20,808 nt of DNA from Vulcanimicrobiota bacterium (lineage in GTDB: Bacteria; Vulcanimicrobiota; Vulcanimicrobiia; Vulcanimicrobiales; Vulcanimicrobiaceae), in the NCBI GenBank assembly GCA_013043945.1, contig JABEUW010000103.1, positions 1 through 20,808 of the forward strand, in the 5' to 3' direction. The notes beneath the pieces were generated by a model. It was not told the DNA's origin. It did not search any database and worked only from the letters and a program-made list of their open reading frames with translations. This document shows positions 13,354 through 19,620 of this stretch, one piece after another (position 1 is the first letter of the stretch; each line of letters begins with the position of its first letter). The position numbers were made by a program, and so were the translations under genes.

Positions 13354-14867
13354 TTCCCGCGCTCATCGCGCTGCTCACGTTTCTTCTCCACCTTGCATTC
13401 GCGGGGAATTACGGCTACTTTCGCGACGAACTCTATTTTATCGCCTGCGCCCAACATCTCGCGTGGGGCTATCCCGACCAGCCGCCCTTGGTCGCGCTCG
13501 TCGCCCTGCTCTCCGAGCCGTTCCACTGGAGCCTTCTCGTTCTCCGCACACCGAGCGCGATCGCCGCTGCATTCAATGTTCTCGTCGTTGCGGCGCTCGC
13601 CCGCGACCTTGGTGGCGGGCGTTTCGCGCGTACGCTCGCGGCGCTCGCCGTTGCGATGCTTCCCGCCTACATCACGCTCGGGAGCGTGCTCACCACCACC
13701 TCGTTCGAACCTCTGACGTGGTCGCTCGTCGCGCTGCTGACGCTACGAGCGCTGCGCGCGCCGACCCCGGCGGCCGGAGCGCTCCTCGGCGCGGCGGTGG
13801 CGTTCGGCACCTACGGCAAGTATTCGATGCTGCTCTGGGCATTCGCGCTCGTCGTCGGCATCGCGTGTTCCTCGCAACGAGCGATCCTGCGCTCGCGCTG
13901 CGCGCTTGCAGCCTACGCGGTCGCAACGATCGCTCTCGCTCCCAACCTCCTCTGGCAGGCCGTGCACGGTTGGCCCTTCCTCGAGGTTATCCACGCCGAT
14001 TTCATCGGGCGGCATCCCTTCAATAACGGCTGGCAACTCGAATACCATGGCTTCATCGCGAACGCGCTCTCGTTCACGCTCGAACAGATCGCGTTTACCA
14101 ACCCGCTGCTCGCTCCACTCTGGATCGTGGGGATCGTTTCGGCTCTTCGCACTTCGGCGCTCCGTTTCTTCGGGATTGCGGCCTTGGGAACGTTCGTCGT
14201 CGCGATCGCGCTGGAAGCGAAAGGCTACTACGTCATCGGCGCATATGGAACTCTCCTCGCACTCGGAGCGGTAGCATTCGAGCGCGCGGCGGAGCCGCTG
14301 CGTGCGGCGCGCGGCGCCGCAATCGTCGCCCTGCTCGCGAGCACGGCGCTCATTCTCCCGCTCGCCGCGCCGGTGCTCCCCGTCGACGAATTAATCGCCT
14401 ACTCACGCGTTCTGCACCTCACCGGGCAGCATGGCAGCACGGCACAACTGGTGCAGCCGCTCTTCGCCGAGGAGTTCGGGTGGCGACGTCTCGCCTCCGA
14501 CGTCGCGCGCGTGTACGATCGCCTGCCGGCAGAGCGCCGAGCGCGCACCGCAATCTACGCCGATACCTATGCCGATGCGGGCGCGATCGACCGCTACGGC
14601 CCTGCGTTCGATCTACCGCCGGCGATCGGCAGCCAGAATGCGTATTGGCTCTGGGGGATGCACGGATACGATATGCGCAGCGTTCTCGCCATCGGCGCGA
14701 GCCGCGAGCGCGAACTCTTCGCCGCCTATGCGAAATGTACGCCGGTGGGAACGACCTTCGATCGCTATCGTGCCGTCGTCGAAGGCCCAACGCCGATCTT
14801 CCTCTGCTCGCATCCGCGCTTGCCGCGCGCCGCGCTCTGGCGCTCGCTCCGTTGGTATGGGGCCTAA
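13350..14867 (+). CDS. GT-C glycosyltransferase of the ArnT/PMT (GT39/GT83-like) type
   Basis: A 505-residue integral membrane glycosyltransferase. After the first helix comes GYFRDELYFIACAQHLAWGY with the acidic pair Asp26-Glu27 expected for metal or substrate binding in the first extracytoplasmic loop, then YPDQPPLVALV (41-51), the hallmark of PMT_2 proteins. About ten further spans and a soluble C-terminal region of about 130 residues follow. These enzymes transfer a sugar from a polyprenyl-phosphate carrier to lipid A, protein or a polymer on the outer face of the membrane. The start is GTG 13350, overlapping the upstream stop (GTGA), with no separate ribosome binding site; translation is probably coupled. 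A longer reading frame upstream lies inside the neighbour and is not used. Donor and acceptor are unknown. Confidence 0.87.
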   Translation: MIPALIALLTFLLHLAFAGNYGYFRDELYFIACAQHLAWGYPDQPPLVALVALLSEPFHWSLLVLRTPSAIAAAFNVLVVAALARDLGGGRFARTLAALAVAMLPAYITLGSVLTTTSFEPLTWSLVALLTLRALRAPTPAAGALLGAAVAFGTYGKYSMLLWAFALVVGIACSSQRAILRSRCALAAYAVATIALAPNLLWQAVHGWPFLEVIHADFIGRHPFNNGWQLEYHGFIANALSFTLEQIAFTNPLLAPLWIVGIVSALRTSALRFFGIAALGTFVVAIALEAKGYYVIGAYGTLLALGAVAFERAAEPLRAARGAAIVALLASTALILPLAAPVLPVDELIAYSRVLHLTGQHGSTAQLVQPLFAEEFGWRRLASDVARVYDRLPAERRARTAIYADTYADAGAIDRYGPAFDLPPAIGSQNAYWLWGMHGYDMRSVLAIGASRERELFAAYAKCTPVGTTFDRYRAVVEGPTPIFLCSHPRLPRAALWRSLRWYGA

Positions 14868-14869
14868 AC

Positions 14870-14882
14870 GAGCGCTGCGCTC
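14870..14882. terminator. Short hairpin between convergent genes, weak terminator candidate
   Basis: GAGCG (14870-14874), a CTG loop and CGCTC (14878-14882) form a perfect 5-base stem. It fills most of the 14-base gap between the glycosyltransferase stop and the SDR stop. There is no U-tract on either strand, so function is doubtful. Confidence 0.22.
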
Positions 14883-15607
14883 TACGCGAGAACCAACTCT
14901 TCGCCGTTACGATCGCCGGTGAGGAACTCCATCGCGCCGCGGACCACCGTTGCAACCTCGATGATGCGCCCGCTCGGATTCATCGCCGCGAGTTGCGCGC
15001 GCGCCTCCTCCGCGCTCGCACCGGTATGGCCGACGATCTGATCGACTGCCTGCTGCATCATATCGGTCTCGGTATAGCCCGGGCAGATGGCGTTGATAGA
15101 GACCCCCGAACCCGCGAACTCGGCGGCGAGCGCGCGCGTGAGCCCGATGACGCCGTGCTTACTCGCGCAGTAGGCAGCGATATAGGGTGCGCCATAGAGC
15201 CCGGCGATCGATGCCATATTGACGATACGCCCGAAGCCCTTCGCACGCATCTCCCCAATGACGGCGCGCGAACAGAGAAATGTGCCGGTGAGGTTCGTCG
15301 CGATAATCTGCTGCCAGAGTTCGTCGCTGGTACGCCCGAGTGGAGCCGAGGCGGCGATACCGGCGTTATTGACGAGCATCGTTATCGGCCCGTGCCGTTC
15401 GCGCGCCGTTGCAAATGTGCGCGCGATACTCGCAGCATCGCTCACATCGCAGGATTGCGCATCGATACCGGGTTCGCTCGTTCCGGCGCGGCTCAGGCCG
15501 CTCACTGCGGCACCGGCCGCGGCGCAGGCGCGAGCGATGGCGAGCCCGATGCCGCGCGAGGCTCCGGTAATCGCGACGTGCTGCCCGTGGAGATCGAAAT
15601 CGGTCAC
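14882..15607 (-). CDS. Short-chain dehydrogenase/reductase, probably 3-hydroxyacyl-CoA dehydrogenase-like
   Basis: A 241-residue classical SDR. The cofactor loop TGASRGIG (14-21), NNAG (80-83), catalytic Ser133 in NMASIAG, Tyr146 and Lys150 (YCASK), and the CPGYTETDM segment after the active site are all present. The length is typical of FabG-type enzymes. The C-terminal part contains an insert rich in Ala, Glu and Gln (about 195-209). In this operon it follows the aminobenzoyl-CoA monooxygenase/reductase and most likely oxidises or reduces a hydroxyl/keto group on the reduced ring or in the beta-oxidation-like stage. The start is GTG 15607, overlapping the monooxygenase stop (GTGA); translation is coupled. 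It is the last gene of its operon. Confidence 0.9.
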   Translation of the reverse strand: MTDFDLHGQHVAITGASRGIGLAIARACAAAGAAVSGLSRAGTSEPGIDAQSCDVSDAASIARTFATARERHGPITMLVNNAGIAASAPLGRTSDELWQQIIATNLTGTFLCSRAVIGEMRAKGFGRIVNMASIAGLYGAPYIAAYCASKHGVIGLTRALAAEFAGSGVSINAICPGYTETDMMQQAVDQIVGHTGASAEEARAQLAAMNPSGRIIEVATVVRGAMEFLTGDRNGEELVLA

Positions 15608-17880
15608 GTAGGTTGCTCCAGTCTGCGCGCAATCGCGCGTTCGAGTTGCTCTTTTCCGGGGCGATAGGGTATCGGCCATGCTTGCTCGCGATAGCCGAGT
15701 TCGGCCGCCGCGTGCAGCGTCCAATAGGGATCGGCGAGGTGCGGTCGCCCGAGCGCGACGAGGTCGGCGCGTCCGCCGGCGACGAGCGCGTTGACCTGTT
15801 CGTGCTCGGTAATATTTCCCACCGCCATCGTCGCGATCTCGACTTCGTTGCGAATCGCATCGGCGAAGGGCGCCTGAAACATCCGCCCGAAGCGCGGCCG
15901 GCTCCGTGGATCGGTCTGCCCGGTTGAGACATCGATAAGATCGGCGCCCGCGGCTTTGAACGCACGCGCGATCTCGACCGCATCGCGTTCGTCGTTCCCT
16001 TCCGCGCACCAATCGGTCGCCGAGATACGCACCGAGATTGGGCGCTCCATCGGCCAACGCGCGCGTACTGCGGCAAAGACCTCGAGGGGAAAGCGCAATC
16101 GATTTTCGAGCGATCCCCCATAGCGATCGCTCCGCCGGTTCCGCAACGGCGTCAGAAACGAGGAGAGCAAATAACCGTGCGCGCAATGCAGTTCGAGCAT
16201 ATCGAAGCCGGCCTCGATCGCCATCGCGGTCGCGCGCGTAAACTCTTCGAGAATCAGTTGCATGCCCGGTTCGTCGAGCGCATGCGGAACCTGGCTTCCG
16301 GGGGCATAGGGAATCGCCGATGGGCCGACGACCGGCCAATTCCCCGACGCAAGCGGTTCGTCCATGCCTTCCCACATCAGTTTCGTCGAGCCCTTCGGCC
16401 CCGCGTGCCCGAGTTGCAGCGCGATCTTCGCATGCGAGCGTTCGTGAACGAAATCGACGATCCGCTTCCACGCGGTGACGTGCTCGGGCGCGTACATGCC
16501 GGTGCATCCCGGCGTGATCCGCCCCCGTGCGCTCACGCAGGTCATCTCGGTAACGACGAGCCCCGCGCCGCCGAGCGCGCGGCTCCCATAGTGGACGAGG
16601 TGAAATTCGTTCGGCACGCCGTCGACCGCACTGTAGGTATCCATCGGCGAAACGACGACCCGGTTGCGCAGTTCGAGTCCACGCAGAGCAAAGGGCGAGA
16701 ACATCGGTGGAATCGCGGGCTCGCCGAAACGCGCCTCGACGCGCTCGACGTAGTCGGCGTCGCGCGTGCGGAGATTTTCGTGCCCGATCCGTTGACTGCG
16801 CGTCAGGAGGCTATAGGCGAAGGTCTCGGGATCGAGACGCGCGTAGCGTTCGACGTTTTCGAACCAGCGCGTCGAATTTCTGGCAGCGTTCTGCAGCTTG
16901 AGAACTTCGAGCTTTCGCTCGCCCTCGTAGAGCGCGAAGGCATCTTCAGCACGATCGCAGCGCTCCAAGGCATTGACGAGCGCGATCGAATCTTCCATCG
17001 CCATTTTCGTGCCCGAGCCGACGGAAAAGTGTGCGGTATGCGCGGCATCACCGACGAGCACGAGGTTCCCGTCGTGCCAGCGCTCGTTTTCGACGAAGGT
17101 AAAATCGATCCACGCGCTGCCGCGACGGTGGCCCGGGTTCACCTGCAATCGATGGCCTCGCAATTCCTCGGCAAAGAGCGCTTCGCAGAACGCGACCGTC
17201 GCGGCGGCATCGGCACGATCCAAGCCATGAGCGCGCCACGTCTCTTCGCGACATTCGACGATGAAGGTACTCGTCGTTTCGTCGAAGCGATAGGCATGCA
17301 CCGTGAACCATCCATGCTCGCTCCGCTTGAAAAAAAACGTAAACGCATCGAGTGGAATATCGCTGCCCAACCAGACGAACTTGCAGAGCCCGCCGGTCAC
17401 CTGCGGCCGAAAGAGCGAGGCGTAGCGATTGCGGGTCGGCGAATGAACGCCGTCGGCGGCGATGACGATGTCGCAGTCCGCACGAAAGGCATCGAGATCC
17501 TCGACGCGTTCGCGATAGCGCAACTCGACGCCGAGCGCGAGAGCGCGTTCGTGAAGGATCGCGAGCAGATGTTTGCGCGAGATCCCGGCGAAGCCGTGCC
17601 CGCTCGAACGAACGCGTGCGCCGCGGACGTGAATCTCGATATCGTCCCAATGCACGAAACTGCGCTCGATATGCGCGAAACTCTCGGGATCGGCAACCGC
17701 GAGGCCGTCGAGCGTTGCGTCGGAAAAGACGACGCCCCATCCGAAGGTATCGCCGAAGGGATTCCGTTCGACGAGTTCGACCCGCCACTTCGGAAAGCGC
17801 GCTTTTGTTAAAAGCGCCGCGTACAATCCGCCCGGGCCGCCACCGAGAACGCGAACGTGCGAAGCACGCGCGGCTTTCAA
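15604..17880 (-). CDS. abmA: 2-aminobenzoyl-CoA monooxygenase/reductase-like fusion (salicylyl-CoA 5-hydroxylase + Old Yellow Enzyme)
   Basis: A 758-residue two-domain flavoprotein. Residues 1 to about 385 form a class A FAD monooxygenase: GGGPGG (13-18), a DG segment VIAADGVHS (139-147) and the FAD ribityl-binding VGDAAHTAHFSVGSGTKMA (276-294). Residues about 390-758 form an FMN-binding Old Yellow Enzyme domain with HCAHGYLLSSFL (565-576), NRRSDRYGGSLENR (581-594) and a C-terminal ALGRP phosphate-binding segment. In the known family the first domain hydroxylates the ring of 2-aminobenzoyl-CoA at C5 with O2 and NADH, and the second reduces the dearomatised product to 2-amino-5-oxocyclohexenecarboxyl-CoA. 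Salicylyl-CoA is the main alternative substrate. The start is TTG 17880, overlapping the upstream stop (TTGA), which places the N-terminal strand correctly; no Shine-Dalgarno sequence is seen, so coupling is likely. Confidence 0.87.
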   Translation of the reverse strand: MKAARASHVRVLGGGPGGLYAALLTKARFPKWRVELVERNPFGDTFGWGVVFSDATLDGLAVADPESFAHIERSFVHWDDIEIHVRGARVRSSGHGFAGISRKHLLAILHERALALGVELRYRERVEDLDAFRADCDIVIAADGVHSPTRNRYASLFRPQVTGGLCKFVWLGSDIPLDAFTFFFKRSEHGWFTVHAYRFDETTSTFIVECREETWRAHGLDRADAAATVAFCEALFAEELRGHRLQVNPGHRRGSAWIDFTFVENERWHDGNLVLVGDAAHTAHFSVGSGTKMAMEDSIALVNALERCDRAEDAFALYEGERKLEVLKLQNAARNSTRWFENVERYARLDPETFAYSLLTRSQRIGHENLRTRDADYVERVEARFGEPAIPPMFSPFALRGLELRNRVVVSPMDTYSAVDGVPNEFHLVHYGSRALGGAGLVVTEMTCVSARGRITPGCTGMYAPEHVTAWKRIVDFVHERSHAKIALQLGHAGPKGSTKLMWEGMDEPLASGNWPVVGPSAIPYAPGSQVPHALDEPGMQLILEEFTRATAMAIEAGFDMLELHCAHGYLLSSFLTPLRNRRSDRYGGSLENRLRFPLEVFAAVRARWPMERPISVRISATDWCAEGNDERDAVEIARAFKAAGADLIDVSTGQTDPRSRPRFGRMFQAPFADAIRNEVEIATMAVGNITEHEQVNALVAGGRADLVALGRPHLADPYWTLHAAAELGYREQAWPIPYRPGKEQLERAIARRLEQPT

Positions 17881-19391
17881 GCGAGGACTCGATCGGCGAG
17901 AACGGCCTGCGCGGCGCGGCGCCCCGGGAAACCACTCACGCAACCACCCGGGTGCGTCCCCGATCCGCAGAGATAGAGCCCGGCGATGGGGCTACGAACG
18001 CCGAAGCGACCTTCGTAGATCTGCCCGGGGAGTAATTCGCCGTGAAAGATATGCCCGCCGATCAAACCGAAACGTTCCTCGAGATCGGGTGCGACCATCA
18101 ATTGCCGCGCCTCGATCGCGTTGGGAATATTCGGCGCGTACCGGGCGAGTTGCGCGACGATTTTCTCCACCGCGCCATCGCGCCGCGCCGTATCCCAGCC
18201 GCCGGGGCGATCGGCGGGAAAATACTGCGCGAAGATTGAGAGAATATGCTTTCCCGGCGGAGCGAGGCTCGGATCGGTCGGCGTCTGCATGAAACATTCG
18301 AGCATCGGTTCCTCGCTCTCGCCGGTGCGACGCGCGTCGTCGTGCGCGCGCTGCAGGAACGCGAGGTCGGGAGCGACGTGAATCGTCGCGCGATGGTGGG
18401 GCTGCAGCGTCGTGCCGGGGCGGGCGCTGAAGTTCGGAAGCTCGCCGAGGGCGAGATTGAGTTTGAGCGCCGGGCCGACGCTCTGCCAGCGCGCGAGCGC
18501 GCCTTTGGTCGCATCGTCGAGATGCTCCTCGCCGAGGAGTTCGCGATAGGTCGTTACCGGGTGCGCGTTCGAGAGCACCGCGTGCGCGCGAAATTCGCGC
18601 CCATCGGCGGTCACCGCACCGACGACGCGATCGCCGTCGAGCAGAAATCGGGTGACGTTCGCATCGGTAAATGCACGCGCGCCACGCGCCTGCGCCGCGG
18701 AGAGCAGCGCCTGCGAGATCGCGCCCATGCCGCCGCGCACGAAGCCCCATGCGCCCTGCACGCCGAAGGCGCGCCCAGCGTAGTGATGGGCGAGCACGTA
18801 GCCCGTTCCGGCATCGAACGGTCCGCGATAGGTGCCGATGAGCCCATCGGTCGCCAACGTCGCCTGGAGCACCGGCGTGCGAACGTGCCGCTCGACGAGC
18901 GCGGCAACGCTCCCCTCCAACGCTGCGCGCACCTGCGCGTCGAAGCGATCGAAGCGCGGTTCCATATCGGCGAAACGTTCGAAGAGCGCCGAACCGAGCG
19001 CCGTTGCCTCGCGATCGAAGGCCGCGAAGCCCGCGATATCGGCAGGATCGAAGCGCGCGATCTCCTCGGCGTTCTGTTCTTCATCGGCGCCGAGCAAGAG
19101 CGAGCGGCCGTCGAGGAGCGGCGTAAACGATGCTGGATCCTTGCGGTACGCATCGTAGCCGTGCGCGCGCAGATCGAGCCGCTCGATCAACCACGGGTCG
19201 AGCAGACTGCAGACGTAGCTCGCCGCCGAGATGGTATAGCCGGGCCAGCGGTCGCGCTCGCTCACCGTCGCGCCTCCGATACGGTCGGAGCGCTCGAGGA
19301 TCGCGACCCGAAGGCCGGCATCGCTCAGGAGCGCGGCGGCGGCCAAGCCGTTATGCCCGCTGCCAATCACGAGGGCGTCGTAGGTTTCCAT
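17877..19391 (-). CDS. FAD-dependent oxidoreductase, PYROXD2/phytoene-desaturase-like
   Basis: A 504-residue flavoprotein. The N-terminal Rossmann motif is ALVIGSGHNGLAAAALLSDA (6-25), followed by LERSDRIGGATVS (32-44). The C-terminal FAD segment LYLCGSGTHPGGCVSGFPG matches the PYROXD2/CrtI-like group of the amine oxidase/phytoene desaturase superfamily. It has no signal peptide. Family members dehydrogenate or isomerise C-C or C-N bonds, but few have known substrates. It is the first gene of the operon and is coupled to the aminobenzoyl-CoA monooxygenase by TTGA, so it probably works in the same pathway, for example on an alicyclic amino or keto intermediate. The ATG at 19391 gives the correct N-terminus; a much longer frame upstream overlaps the divergent genes and is not coding. 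A TATAGA hexamer 6 bases before the ATG suggests a leaderless message. Confidence 0.87.
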   Translation of the reverse strand: METYDALVIGSGHNGLAAAALLSDAGLRVAILERSDRIGGATVSERDRWPGYTISAASYVCSLLDPWLIERLDLRAHGYDAYRKDPASFTPLLDGRSLLLGADEEQNAEEIARFDPADIAGFAAFDREATALGSALFERFADMEPRFDRFDAQVRAALEGSVAALVERHVRTPVLQATLATDGLIGTYRGPFDAGTGYVLAHHYAGRAFGVQGAWGFVRGGMGAISQALLSAAQARGARAFTDANVTRFLLDGDRVVGAVTADGREFRAHAVLSNAHPVTTYRELLGEEHLDDATKGALARWQSVGPALKLNLALGELPNFSARPGTTLQPHHRATIHVAPDLAFLQRAHDDARRTGESEEPMLECFMQTPTDPSLAPPGKHILSIFAQYFPADRPGGWDTARRDGAVEKIVAQLARYAPNIPNAIEARQLMVAPDLEERFGLIGGHIFHGELLPGQIYEGRFGVRSPIAGLYLCGSGTHPGGCVSGFPGRRAAQAVLADRVLA

Positions 19392-19397
19392 CCCCGT

Positions 19398-19405
19398 TCT
19401 ATACA
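19398..19405. promoter_or_regulatory. Overlapping -10-like hexamers on both strands (shared TATA core)
   Basis: Within the 25-base gap between the flavoprotein ATG (19391, minus) and the DUF3311 ATG (19417, plus), TATAGA reads on the minus strand (19403-19398) and TATACA on the plus strand (19400-19405). Each lies 6 and 11 bases from its start codon, so both transcripts would have almost no leader. No good -35 is visible for either direction. Confidence 0.35.
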
Positions 19406-19416
19406 AGCCAGAGGCG

Positions 19417-19620
19417 ATGAACTCTTGGCGGCTTCGCGCACTTCGCATCGCCATCGCTCTGCTACCGGTGCTCGCCTTCGCCGTCGGTACCCCGTTGCTC
19501 AACCGCGTCGATCCCCGCATCGCAGGGCTGCCGTTCAACCTCGCCTGGGTCATTCTCTGGATTCTGCTCACGCCGCTCTGCCTGTTCGCGATCGAACGAT
19601 TGCGGAACGTGAAGACGTAA
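19417..19620 (+). CDS. DUF3311 small membrane protein (second copy)
   Basis: A 67-residue protein with two membrane helices and the DUF3311 loop NRVDPRIAGLPFN between them, clearly related to the protein at 6149 (which has NRIDPRWDGIPF at the same place) but otherwise diverged. It should be the accessory subunit of the symporter that follows; the two share one base at TAATG. AGAGG lies only 2 bases before the ATG, which is too close for a normal ribosome binding site, so the start may be used on a near-leaderless transcript. It is divergent from the catabolic flavoprotein operon. Confidence 0.82.
   Translation: MNSWRLRALRIAIALLPVLAFAVGTPLLNRVDPRIAGLPFNLAWVILWILLTPLCLFAIERLRNVKT

Noticed and set aside
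15608..16507. An extension of the SDR frame upstream of GTG 15607.
   Set aside because: It runs inside the monooxygenase coding sequence in another frame and is Arg-rich; the SDR family N-terminus begins exactly after the GTG.
16177..17811. A 544-codon plus-strand open frame opposite the aminobenzoyl-CoA monooxygenase gene.
   Set aside because: It is the antisense of a well-supported gene with full motif order; its translation is Arg/Glu-rich with no domain. Long antisense frames are expected at this GC content.
17881..17943. An N-terminal extension of the monooxygenase/reductase starting at 17943.
   Set aside because: It is within the end of the upstream flavoprotein gene and is Arg/Ser-rich; TTG 17880 at the TTGA junction gives the expected short strand before GGGPGG.
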